Shown here: one piece after another, positions 33,637-44,386 of the stretch
How positions within the stretch are numbered: position 1 is the stretch's first letter
Layout of the letters: each line of letters opens with the position of its first letter
Source of the DNA: Brachynemurus nebulosus
Taxonomy: Eukaryota; Arthropoda; Insecta; Neuroptera; Myrmeleontidae
Direction of reading: 5' to 3'
Assembly: GCA_035578155.1 (NCBI GenBank)
Contig: JAPWDM010000005.1
Span: forward strand, 26,100,877-26,164,876
Length of the DNA: 64,000 bases
Notes under the pieces: generated by a model
Told to the model about the DNA's origin: nothing
Seen by the model: the letters and a program-made list of their open reading frames with translations, nothing else
The model's database searches: none
Position numbers and translations under genes: made by a program

Positions 33637-34253
33637 TAGTGCTGAGCAAATGCAAGACCAAGACTAAGACTTGGCAGTCTTGGTCTTGTTCTTGCATTAA
33701 GAATCTTGGTCTTGGTCTTGCTAGAGCAGTTTGAGTCTTGGTCTTGGTCTTGCAAAATGCAGTCTTAGTATTGGTCCTGGTCTTGGTATTGCTAAAGAAT
33801 CTTGCACTTTCTTGCGTTTTATTATTAGCGAATTTTTTCCTACTAAAATCAGAATTTTCTCTCTTTACGGTATTAATTATACTTTTAAACTATTTAAATA
33901 AATTAGCAAGAGTCTTTCTTGCTATTGTCTTGGTCTTACTCACTTGAGTCTTAGCATTGGTCTTGCAGCCATACTTATAGTCTTGGTCTTGGTCTTGCTC
34001 TTGGTATACATAGTCTTGGTCTTGGTCTTGCTCTTGGTATACATAGTCTTGGTCTTGGTCTTGCTCTTGGTATACATAGTCTTGGTCTTGGTCTTGCTCT
34101 TGGTATACATAGTCTTGGTCTTGGTCTTGCTCTTGGTATACATAGTCTTGGTCTTGGTCTTGCTCTTGGTATACATAGTACTGGTCTTGGTCTTGCAAAA
34201 AATGCAAGATTAAGACAAGACTGCAAGACCAAGACTAATTTTGCTCATCACTA
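33637..34253. mobile_element. hAT-type MITE (CTTGGT family), copy 2, expanded
   Basis: 617 bp. Ends TAGTGCTGAGCAAA / TTTTGCTCATCACTA with identical 8-bp flanks GGTACGTC (33629-33636, 34254-34261). Same architecture as the copy at 16957-17369, but about 200 bp longer. The extra length is almost exactly six tandem copies of a 33-bp unit (see next entry). Because 33 is a multiple of three and the unit lacks stops, five open frames of 69-105 codons appear on both strands. None is a gene. Confidence 0.95.
33977..34190. repeat. 33-bp minisatellite, about six units
   Basis: Each unit is AGTCTTGGTCTTGGTCTTGC followed by TCTTGGTATACAT. Units are nearly identical to one another. They are absent from the sister element at 17 kb, so they arose after the two copies parted. 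Confidence 0.95.
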
Positions 34254-34261
34254 GGTACGTC

Positions 34262-34440
34262 CTTCGAAATAAAATGTTTTTGCCGGGTAAAAAGTAGTCG
34301 ATAGCATTTTCTGTTCTCCAAGCTATCCCTATGCAAAGTTTAAAATCGATTGGTTAAGCGGTTCAAACGTGAACGAAAGACAAGGCAACAAACTCACTTT
34401 CACATTTATAATATTAGTTAAGATTGACCTGTATTGAAGA
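34262..34440. repeat. Dispersed family F fragment
   Basis: GGGTAAAAAGTAGTCGATAG, AAGCTATCCCTATGC, AATCGATTGGTTAAGCGG and CTCACTTTCACATTTATAAT, in order. Partly shared with 24490-24800 and 40730-40900. Confidence 0.55.
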
Positions 34441-34539
34441 TCATCAGATCGGAATCGATGTAGATTCAAAATCTGTTTTAAACTCTCTAGCGGTAAATCC
34501 ACCACCTCTCCCAACATGAACAAAATAAACTGAAATTCA

Positions 34540-35255
34540 GTAAGTGGGGTTATTTTATGGCCACAATGATACCACAAAAGTGGGGCGTATTAGAATCGTG
34601 CACTGTTTCAATCTTCAGAGAGGTTGTGAGGGAAGCTAAAACGATGAAAATTTTCCAAACCAGCTGTCTACAACATATCAAAAATTCAGCTTCCCAAAAC
34701 TGTATTTGGAAATGGTAGAGAGAGATAAAAGTGATTTTTTCATGTTTTCTCGAAGGGTCTGACACGCGTACAATACCCCAGAATAAATCTAGAGATTGAA
34801 ATTTTGCATCTTGAAAGATCTTCCAGGGAGTGAATTTTGGGAATTCCAATTTTTTACCCTCACCTTCATCATTTTTACAATAAAATTCCATGTTTTATCG
34901 TAGCTTTTAATGGGTTTACCACGCCTTCAGATCCCCCAAATAAACCTAGAGAGCTGAAATTTTGTATATAAATTGAGTTAGTATTCGAGGTATGTCTTTT
35001 AGGGGTTTCGAATTTTTCCCGCCCACTTCCACCATTTTTACATCAAAAATTCACGTTTTTTCGTGTTTTACGGGGGGTCAAACACGCCTACAGCTTCCAC
35101 AAATAAACCTAATGGACTGAAATTTTTTAATATTTAAATAATAAAAAAATTAACTTCAGTTTCATTCATCCCACAAGTATCGCAAAAATTTCAAAGATGA
35201 GAAGAAAATTCGACTTTAGTGATGGAGTTTTACTGCTCACGGTTCTTTTTTCTTA
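34540..35255. repeat. About 160-bp tandem repeat array, locus 2
   Basis: The leader CTACAACATATCAAAAATTC / CAGCTTCCC (34669-34695) and units starting at AATAAAYCTAGAGA near 34783, 34940 and 35104 match locus 1 (3180-4065). The distal end GAAAATTCGACTTTAGTGATG then CTGCTCACGG near 35205-35242 matches 4595-4655. Only about 2.5 units remain here. Confidence 0.78.
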
Positions 35256-35799
35256 AATTAAGTGGATAATAATAACTTCATTAACTCAACAAGAGTAATT
35301 TAAAACCTGATATAAACCAAGAATTGTTCTGTTCTATCTGTTTACAACTTCTGTAGCTACAATCATTTGTTTTCGTATGATGTAACTGTATTTTAAAAAA
35401 AAAAAAAAAAACAATGTTATCGAATACACTGATCAGAATTAGAATCGTGATTATTTTTCAAAATTATTGTTTATATACACATAATATATATTTATACTAC
35501 CTAATAGTAAGTATGGTACAAGATTTACCAGTTCCGTTTTATTCGAGTAAACAATAAACGCATTGTAATAATTCGTGAACTATTGGTAATCATTAATCAC
35601 AAACAAATGATAAAATTGTCTTAATTTTTTGAGGTTGCACGATTTTTTATGAAACAAGTAGCCTTAAGCGACAGTTCCATCAAATCGTACGAAATACATA
35701 CATTTCAGGAAATTTCATTTAAAAAATGCATCACTAATTGTGATAATATATTGTAGAATTATTTAACCTATTAATTTTTTATCCTATTCTAATAAACCT
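35256..35799. other. No gene or repeat recognised
   Basis: AT-rich, with a poly-A run near 35395. No supported feature. Confidence 0.35.
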
Positions 35800-36780
35800 A
35801 ACTTGAGACGGCAAATATGTCTAAAGGGAATTTCATTATTCTGAGAGCAAAAATTAAAAGTTTATACCAAAGTTACTCAAACTCAAACTTCATAAGGCCT
35901 GCTTTGAGAAAAAACGCCGTCAAGTTTACTGAAATTTTAAAACATCTTAAAACCATGACAGATTTATGAAAATGGAAACGAACTTAAGATTATTGAAGTC
36001 GCTCCTTCCACTTTTGTAGAAATTAAATTTGTAAGACTAGAAAAAAATGAGGTTTTGCTGTATCAATGACATCTGACAAGAAAAATGAAAAAATTTGCCT
36101 AATTCCAATTACTTCCATAAAGTTTAAGTAAAAACACTTTTTTTTTAATTTGGTGACGTAATCAAATTAACTGAAATTTTACAATGCCTTCAAAATCGCA
36201 AATAAAATGAAAGAACAATGGAACAGAAAACCAACTATAAATTTTCGAAGACGTTCTTCTTCTCATTTTTACCAAAATTAAATAAGTAGAACTGATAGAA
36301 AGATGAATTCTGAGGAATGACTTACATCTCTAAATGAAACGTTCAAACCTAAATTACCCTAATTTAGATCACTTTAATAAAGCCTGCATTGACAAGTTTA
36401 AACTGAATCATTAAGTTTACTAAAATTTTTCAATGCCTTAAAAACCATAACGAAATTATAGGTTTAGTAAAAGAACTTCTACCGGATCAATACATTTGTA
36501 GAAGAAATATTTAAATTCTGATAGTAAAGCCAAAACAAATTGGGTTTGCAAACATTTTGGGAACTGAAGAGATACGTTCCTTAACTGTAACAATGGTAGT
36601 GTTACAATTAAAAACAGTGGCAGTGTTAAAAGGTTTCTTAACAGTAGGAAAAGGATAGTGCAAATAAGATTATCTGTGTCAGTAAATCTCTAATTTTCGT
36701 ACGAACTAATTATTACATACATAAGCAGTCCACAGGCAGCAAAAATCTAAATCCGCCTCTGCACAATCTCACATGAAAAA
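35800..36780. repeat. Dispersed family E, copy 2, with worn tandem units
   Basis: The phrase GTCAAGTTTACTGAAATTTT (35929) recurs worn at about 36157 and 36410, a spacing of about 230-255 bp. Each unit also contains a CATTTTTACCAAAATTAAAT- or TTTTGTAGAAATTAAATTTG-type block. It ends near CTAAATCCGCCTCTGCAC (36749), matching the family end near 9105. No coding frame. Confidence 0.6.
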
Positions 36781-37633
36781 ATAGTACAATTATTTTGTTG
36801 AGATTGTTGAGATGAATAATAATAAATAATTAAAGTAATATGAATCGGCGTCCCACTCACATAATCCTGGCCGCAATATTTTTAAATATAAATAAATTAA
36901 ACACAAAAACACAATTATTCAGACAATATGATTGTACAAAATGATTACTGACGAGACAATGAATCATTTTTTTTCTGTTTCAGATAAATTATCTAATTCC
37001 ACTGAAACTCATTTGTTTCTATTTCGAAAAATAAATCAATTGTTCAATATTTTATGAAACCGACTATACACAATGTAATACGATAAAAAAAATTAAGTTG
37101 ATAAGTTAAGAATTAATTGAATTTTGTGTCCGATGTTATTTATTTCGGTCACGATAAGGCCACGCGAAGATAGAATTGTAGAATAATATTTATAGTAAAA
37201 AAACAAAACTTGTTTCCAATAGTCCAAACATTATAAATGGAAAAAAACGAGTCGATATAAAGCTAGCAAGATTTCACGAACGATATTATCGAATAGAGAA
37301 ATTGGGATACGATGATAAAGAATTCAAATACAAATCCTTAGTTCACTTACAAACTGGATAAATAATGCGATGATGCTTTTGTACTCAATATACTGACTTC
37401 TATCTAGACAAAATCTATTCCTTAAGGGGTTATATACACTTATTTTTTTTCGGAAATATCGTTAATATTTTAATACATTTTCCGTGAGTAAATCAAATCA
37501 AGGATACTTTCACAAAATTTAATAATAATAGGAACGTAAAAGTAATCTCAAGTTCCAACGGTTCCCTAACGGTTCAGTTATTCAATTAAATGCATAAATG
37601 TGTCTGGAGTTAACTCTGGAATTTATAATTTTG
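36781..37633. other. No gene or repeat recognised
   Basis: AT-rich. Includes the TTAAGGGGTTATATACAC phrase (37422) shared with 29651. Confidence 0.35.
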
Positions 37634-37926
37634 TACAGCCTTGGCCAAAAGTATTGAGCACCCCCATAAAACACGTGTAACTCTAAAATTAATTTAAAAA
37701 TGACTTTTCTGTTTAATAATAGAATGAAAGGCAATACTAAGAGTTAATTTTAAACAATTGATAAAGGATTTTAAGGTACCATAAAACACCTGGCCCACAA
37801 AATGTGAAATTTAAAGTTTTTTGAAAAATAATGTTACTTATCTGTTAGCTTGTTATTAACTTTCAGGATAACAAGAAGCTGCTGAGTGTTGTTTATTCGT
37901 ATAGTAGAGACAGTTTGTAATACGAA

Positions 37927-38412
37927 ATGCCGAAACAACCAGAAGTTAACACAAAAACACGAATAAAAATCCAGATTTCATATGAAGAAGGGAAGACTCA
38001 AATAGAGATTGCTAAATTAATAAAAGTTTGACGATGTGCCGTGCAATTTACAATTAAAAGGTTCGTGGAGACTGGCTCTCACACAAACAAAATGAGAACC
38101 GGCACAAAACGCGCCACTACTAACCGCCAGATTAGAAAACTTATCCGTGACTCACTTAAGGACCGCAAAAAAACTTCTTCTGAGCTCACTGCAACTTTAT
38201 CGGGCGACATTGGGAAACCAATTAGTTCTCGAACTGTAAGAAGAAGACCCACAGAAGCAGGTTTAAAAAGCCGCAAAGCTAGGAAGAAGCCTTGGCTCTC
38301 CGACAACATCAAGAAAAATCGTTTAGAATGGGTTTTAAGACACCAGCATTCTTCTGAAGAAGATTGGTCCAATGTGGTATGATCCGACGAATCTAGTTTT
38401 GAAGTAAGTTAA
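37927..38412 (+). pseudogene. Tc1-type transposase, N-terminal half, dead
   Basis: ATG at 37927 opens the first helix-turn-helix (MPKQPEVNTKTRIKI, then EEGKTQIEIAKLI). A TGA at 38029 interrupts it. The frame continues through KRFVETGS, a basic KMRTGTKRATT linker and the second helix-turn-helix region (TSSELTATL, SSRTVRRR, EAGLKSRKARKKP). It ends in HSSEEDWSNVV, where TGA (38380) replaces the usual tryptophan before SDES, the block with the first catalytic aspartate. The frame stops at 38412. The second and third catalytic residues are deleted. Full family members are about 340 residues. Confidence 0.92.
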
Positions 38413-38485
38413 ATTCTATACCATCGCATTAAAAGATGCGATTAGATTTGCCGGACCATACCACATTGGACCGATCTTCTTCAGA
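38352..38485. repeat. Inverted duplication of transposase codons (hairpin)
   Basis: Arms 38352-38394 and 38443-38485, 43 bp each with about four mismatches. Both contain GTCCAATGTGGTAT when read the same way. The loop has its own small hairpin ATCGCAT/ATGCGAT (38423-38442). Confidence 0.9.
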
Positions 38486-38503
38486 ACAATGGCCAAGGCT
38501 GTA

Positions 38504-39060
38504 TAAGTAAAAAAAAAAATATTCTTTTTGATTATGAAAAATTAAACGGAAAACTTTAAACGTGTCTTTCCCGAAATAACTTTTTTTTCAGAAAGCTTTT
38601 TTTTTGCAGTTTTGCACACATTATTATTACAGGGGTCGTCCCGTAAACGAAAGATTTTTTATTTTGATAATTTTTTTTTTTAACAGAAAAAAGCTACATT
38701 TAAGAAAAAATCGAGTCGGCTACTATATTAAGAAATAAGAGTAAAAACTTCGAAACAACGATGTTACGTTTTGGGGAAATAATGCTCACGGTAAGTTCCC
38801 CAAAAAAAGTCGTTCAGCAACTTTGACTATAAAATTGTTTGCTTCTAGAACATAATTAATTTAAATATATTTAACATAATTAATGTATTAAATGAGAGTA
38901 AATTTCATTTTAATAAATTTTAAGTTACAAAAAAATAAATAAATAAATAAAATAATTTTGCTATTTTTTCACGATTCCAGTGAATATTAATTTTGATACG
39001 CCGCGGTGCGATAATGCCAAAAATCATCTAGATTTATCACCACTGATAAAAATCATTTTC
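38504..39060. other. No gene or repeat recognised
   Basis: AT-rich. No supported feature. Confidence 0.35.
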
Positions 39061-39062
39061 AT

Positions 39063-39431
39063 CTCAGTTAATATTGACTATCGAAAAATAACCCGGACAA
39101 AAGTTTGATGGGAAGAAATGAGGAACTAGAAAATGACCTTGAATCATATTTTTTTCGTTTTTATGACCTTCACACGACCTTGGGATATGAAGTATGTAAA
39201 ATTTTTCAACGTAAAATTTCCCACTCTTTCCGAATCCGAGGTCAAAAATAGGGGTTTCCATTTGAAAAAACAAAATTGACCTCCAAATTTTGGTCAAGGT
39301 CATGTTCAAGGTCAAATTCGAGGTCATTTTCTAGTTCCTCATTTTTTCCCATGAAACTTTTGTCCGGGTCATTTTTCGATAAAGTCAATATTAACTGAGA
39401 TTTTCAGCTGTTCCGCAACTTTATGAACAGC
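39063..39431. mobile_element. Palindromic MITE rich in AGGTCA half-sites
   Basis: Long arms pair: 39063-39147 (CTCAGTTAATATTGAC, CCCGGACAAAAGTTT, GAGGAACTAGAAAATGACCT) against 39313-39402. The right side continues to GCTGTTCCGCAACTTTATG, then CAGCCTG|TA at 39425-39433, a mariner-like terminus. The left outer end is worn or lost. Three perfect TCAAGGTCA sites are present (39134-39142 on minus, 39294-39302 and 39306-39314 on plus), plus further AGGTCA cores near 39179, 39240, 39278 and 39320. Confidence 0.8.
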
Positions 39432-39433
39432 CT

Positions 39434-40341
39434 GTATAATACAATGATATCTTATGTCCGCTCGAAATAAAATAAATTGGTATTATGTACAACTTATAGG
39501 TTGTAAGGAACGATATACGACTGTTTCCTTGTGAATAAATCGTAAAGGAACAATTTTTTCATAGTAAGTAGGTATATTCTTTATATAAAAATACACTTAT
39601 GTAAAAAAAATTAATTTTCCGCCAACCTAAACAAAAACAACAATTTTTTGATATATTTTTCTGTAAATATTTTTCCCATTACAAGACATTCGTTTAAAAC
39701 TAACTACATACACATTCTAAAAAAAAAAAAATAAAAAATAAAAAATGAATTATTTCAATAAAATTTAAAATAATGCAACTTGTTTGTCTATACTCATTCA
39801 TTGTAAAAACCACTTTAATTTTTCAAAACACACATATCAATATGGAAATAATAAATGTGAATTTAAACAATAATCTTTCAGCAATCAATTAAAAAAAACT
39901 ACAATTGTTCTCGCCAGTCGCTCTACGCTACATAGTTGACTCGAAAAAAAACTGGGTCAAACAATCCATTTTATTACTATATATTACCATGATTATCAAA
40001 ATGCTGTATGTATGTATGTGAATTATGATGAATTCAATCAAATTTGCATTTTGCATACGAAGTGAGTCCATCGTCATTTGTTTAAACAAAATATACCATA
40101 TTCGTTTGCCGTGGTGCAGCACATTTGGTTAAATTAAATAAATTTTTAGTTCATATTGATGTTTTAATTTTATTGAATTAAATTGGTTTCATTATAATAA
40201 AAAAAAAAAAAAGTTAAAAAATGTAAAAATATTTATAATACTGCTCAAAAAAAGTCTCTTCAGAGAGAATAAAGAATTTACATGTTGCCGAATATTTTAA
40301 GCGTAGTATTTGCTAATAGTTTCTGGGCTTCTAGAACCAAG
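39434..40341. other. No gene or repeat recognised
   Basis: AT-rich with several poly-A runs. A 64-codon minus-strand frame (39928-40122) has no recognisable domain. Confidence 0.35.
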
Positions 40342-40502
40342 ACAAATAGTATTGCATCATCACCCAGCCCAACCGAACTGACCTGTTAATCGATCTGTTT
40401 AACTGAATACGACCTATGTGAGCGGTATTTAACTGAACATAGACTATTTAACTAGTCTGTTTAACTGAATAGACCAGTTCAGTTGGGCTGAGTGCTATTG
40501 TT
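40342..40502. mobile_element. Short MITE, about 160 bp, AGCCCAAC ends
   Basis: Inverted pairs CCCAGCCCAACCGAACTGAC (left) and CTCAGCCCAACTGAACTGG (right, read inward). The outer ends ACAAATAG / ACAATAG also match if a few bases on the left are treated as an insertion. GTTTAACTGAATA motifs repeat inside. No target duplication identified. Confidence 0.75.
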
Positions 40503-41010
40503 TTCTCCACAAGGTGGTGGTTCAAGAATTCCTCAAAAATCACTACTGTTTTTGAAATTATGATATTAATTTTAAATATAATTATTTTCCCGTACAAATC
40601 AGATGTTTTCCCGTAATGAAAAGTGGCCTCTAATCCTTGTTTGTTCCTGTGTTAATAATATGCAAAATATGGAATAGAAATGTCGTAATTTCACTGTTTG
40701 GTTTTAAAGACATGTATCCTCGGGAACAAGATGCTTTCCACTGGTAAAAAGTAGCAAATGTCTTTCTACGTGTGTGGCTGAGGGCTGAAGACGCAACACT
40801 CCACATTTTGAACACCTGTTCCATGGGAATTACATGTAATCCCGTGGTAAAAAGTAGCCTATGTCTTTCTCTGCAATATTAGTATGACTAGCACAATTGT
40901 GACCCAAAATTTTTGATGAGTCTCGAAATTTGGGAATAAGGTTCATACCTACATAAACATAATTCTCAGCCAGTAGTACAACAAAATTAAAATTTTTATC
41001 CTCGCTTGAC
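40503..41010. repeat. Family F fragments
   Basis: GGTAAAAAGTAGCAAATGTC (40743) and GGTAAAAAGTAGCCTATGTC (40846) form a worn direct repeat about 103 bp apart, each followed by TTTCT. They match 24490-24560 and 34285-34300. No coding frame. Confidence 0.5.
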
Positions 41011-41014
41011 GAAA

Positions 41015-41045
41015 ACTCACCTGAAACAAAATAAAAAAATCAATT
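41015..41045 (-). promoter_or_regulatory. Candidate recursive-splicing site 2 (minus strand)
   Basis: The minus strand reads GATTTTTTTATTTTGTTTCAG|GTGAGT. An ACTAAT branch-site consensus lies about 24 nt before the AG, and there is no intervening AG. All four elements (branch, tract, CAG, GTGAGT) are present and contiguous. It is the best of the three sites in this window as a 3' splice site. Splicing here is inferred. Confidence 0.45.
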
Positions 41046-44000
41046 AGTAAAATTCAAAATACTTTTAACTTAATATTTACAATAACGTTGTAATAATAAA
41101 ATTTTCCATGATTTTAAATGGAAACCGTCACTGAGCAGACAAGATAATGGTCTCATTTCAATCAAATATCAATTAAATCTTCGATCAAATTTCAAATATT
41201 TATTTTTGAAACTAGTTCAGAAAAGTTTCTTACCAATTTCAATAGATCATCTACTTAATAACTGAACTATAGACTAGATATGTATTTTAGATATTTGATA
41301 TAACTGAATTAATTTCAATCATATAATTATTACTTAAGTAGGTAATATCATTTCCCTTCCCAGTATTTCCCCATCAGTAAAATATGTAATCGAATCCAAT
41401 CGAAAATTTTATTTTTGTACCAAATATTTAACTAGTAACCAATCATTCCATGATTGAAGATTACGAAGTAATAATATCGATGGAGATACACTACAGTTCA
41501 AAAAATTTGAATACATTTTGGTAAATCGGAACACATGGTATCACTTCGGTGTCTATTCATGGAAAACGGAGACGTCTAGTACAAAAAAATTGGATTTTGT
41601 TTTTAAAGGTAGTTTTTGGGGGTTCAATTGGTTTCAAAAGTATATTATGGAATATCAAATAAAACCTGGTTAAAGAAAAAATTAAAAATTATTTACATTA
41701 AACATATGTATATATAAGAATTGAACCCATCTTTTCTCAGTTTTATAAAAAAATTTTTAAAAAATTGCTGTCCCTACCCAAATTAAAAAAAAAAGAAAAA
41801 AAAAGAAATTAAGAACACTAGTTTTGAGGTGAAAATTACGACGATTGTATTATTTTATGTAATTTTCTTAGTACATAAAGAGAAAGCCCGATGAAAAATT
41901 TTGCTTTGATTAAAATGTTAGTCAATAATCACATTAATGTTAAACAGGTATTTTAATAAATTTTTCAGAAAATCAATTCTATATATTAACGAAAAAATAA
42001 TTGATAAATATACATAACGCCAAAATATATTTTCTTCATCCGACTAAGCACAGGTTACTTTTTATGTATTTCACATTTTTAACATTTTTGTTAACGTATC
42101 CAAAGATATGGGTTAGATACCTGAAACTACCCTAATCTATCTAAAGCAATGCCATATACGTATAAATTCACTAAATTTAATAATATCCCTATTTCTTCAT
42201 GATAAGAGTAACTAGGTTAAGATAAAAATACGATCGTTTTGAAATCAAGAATTATAGTTAATTATTTACTTATTATTATTCGGCAGGAATAAAACTTGTC
42301 TACATTAAATACATGTTTCAAAACAATTAATTGTACGAAACATCATTTACGCAAGTACGAATTTCACCAGTTTTTTACTCGACGTTCGAAAATCAAGGCC
42401 TTACTACGGAAAGTGAATCTTTTCGATCAATAGTGTAGATACCAATAATAGCATTCAATTCGCCGGATAATAGGAAGAATCCTATATTAGATTTCAGAGC
42501 GTACATTTAACCTCAAAAGGATTACACAAATACGATTTTCGCAAATACTACCTTTAAACTAATTACAAATTAGTATAAAAATCATTAAAGTAACCAAACA
42601 TCATTACTGTATACTGAAGACGATAATGAATTTCTTATTTAGGCCAAAACGAATTACTATGTGGTAATTAGTAACACTAATGTATGGTTTCAACTGTTGC
42701 AATGAAACCATTAAAGTATCCTACAGGATCTTCTGGACAACATTAGAGCACGGGATCATTAACCACAATTTACATACATACTTAGGCTGCGTATTTTATG
42801 TTCCTCCTAAACTGTTTCTTGTCTTAAAGTTGCTCCTATCTCCTTGTTATATTATTTTGTTGTCTTATAACTTGCTACTATGTCTTAAGTTAACAGGAAG
42901 ATAATTTAACAATCAGTTGAAGTACCTGGTAAGTAGTTAGCAATAGGATATCTTTGTTCAATTAGAGTGAGAAATTTATTTTTGACATATGTTGTGCTGC
43001 TGATCTTCGTAAAACTTCGAATTGTTACATAGTTACATACTGCTAAAATCATAGAGTTGTACATGCAAATATTGCATAAACGCAAGAGGGCTGCATTCTC
43101 ATTGTACTTAAAAAACGAGCCAAAAAATCATAAATTAACACTCTCGCCATTATATGTGAAGAATACGTAAAGAAATGGTTGCATAAAACTTACTTTGCTT
43201 TTTCATAAGGAAAGCTAATCTTGTTTTTGGCAAACAAGTAAGTACTCTTGTGTATTGTATATATCTGCGAACTCGATGGTTACACAAAATGTTTGGTTAT
43301 GAAAACGATTTAAAATACCCAAATTGTAAATTGTATATTATATCTATAGTCAAAATCTAACTCAAAATAATAGACTCTAATAGTAACATTAAGACGAACA
43401 TAAAAGACATACTTTTTGCTAACAGTAACATTTAAGTTAAGAATACTCTTTGTTAAGAGGAAGTTTGTGAAGAAGATAAAATACGGACCCTTAATGATGC
43501 AATATAAACTAACCAAACAAAACGTAACATATTTCCTTGATCATTATGTACTCGGGTGTATTGTATAATACATAATAAAAACACAACTGTATAAGCTAAA
43601 AATTCATGTTTTATTTTAAATAACATATAGAAACAAAATCAAGATTATAACTTTTATCAAAATATGTAATCTCTTTTTTAAACTACATGATGTCTCTTCG
43701 TGTGTCTATTCGGCAACCGACAAAACACGAATGAGTTCATATAAAATGGAATTAATCATACACGACGAGCCTAGAGTGTCATGCACTGGTATTGAAGTGT
43801 TTAAATATTGAAATATGTTGTAACTTTAAAAATTTTATGGTGTTGAAGAAAGAGTGCAGTTGATCAGGAAACTTCTGAGACCTACTATAGTCAAACATTT
43901 AACCAATGGAAGTATTTTGGAATATTTTTAATGAAATTTTACTCCTCCTAAGGGAGACTAAATTAACGCACGGTTCAGTTCACTAGCGGTATAATTCTAT

Positions 44001-44359
44001 ACAGAGGGCACTGAAAAATTTGTCTATAGATATGATAAGTGTCTTAATACAACAGGAAGTTACTATGTAAAAAAGTAACTTTTATAAATTGTAGAAGCTT
44101 CTAAATGTATTGGTATTTTCTTTATACCTACCCAAACGGAACTCATTTTCCGAATAAATTTCGTACCCATTTTGATAACTATATTACATTCCGAAAGCGG
44201 CAAAAACCTCTAACTACTGAGAAACCCTAGCTTAATGCGTGTCAGCAGACACAGACTTACAATTAGTAAATTTTTCTTTATCTATTTATATTCATACGGG
44301 ATAGGTATGTTACCAGTCGTTACCTATTATAAATTATAACCATTGCATGTGTTTGACTC
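41046..44359. other. Quiet AT-rich stretch, possibly single-copy
   Basis: The longest part of the window (over 3 kb) without an inverted repeat, tandem array or match to any family above that I could find. Small open frames (42680-42904, 43310-43516) have no recognisable domains. It is the most sensible place to test for conserved non-coding elements. Confidence 0.4.
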
Positions 44360-44386
44360 TTATCCTTTCATCGGATGAAAGGATAA
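44360..44386. repeat. 27-nt perfect hairpin
   Basis: TTATCCTTTCATC, a single G, then GATGAAAGGATAA: a 13-bp perfect inverted repeat with a one-base centre. Not part of a recognised MITE. Confidence 0.9.

Larger units (their letters stand above)
37636..38501 (+). mobile_element. Tc1-like transposon, deletion derivative with hairpin right end
   Basis: 866 bp between TA dinucleotides (37634-37635, 38502-38503). Ends CAGCCTTGGCCAAAAG / CAGCCTTGGCCATTG read inward, a typical Tc1 terminus. The left part carries the N-terminal half of a Tc1 transposase (pseudogene below). Instead of the rest of the gene, the right part has an inverted copy of the last coding stretch (38443-38485 against 38352-38394), followed directly by the terminal repeat. 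Confidence 0.92.

Noticed and set aside
33738..34232. Five overlapping open frames with repeated DQDQDYVYQEQ-, TKSKTKTK-, RPRPRLCIPRA- or LVLVLLLVY-type proteins
   Set aside because: All come from one 33-bp minisatellite read in different frames. The array has no stops and its period is a multiple of three.
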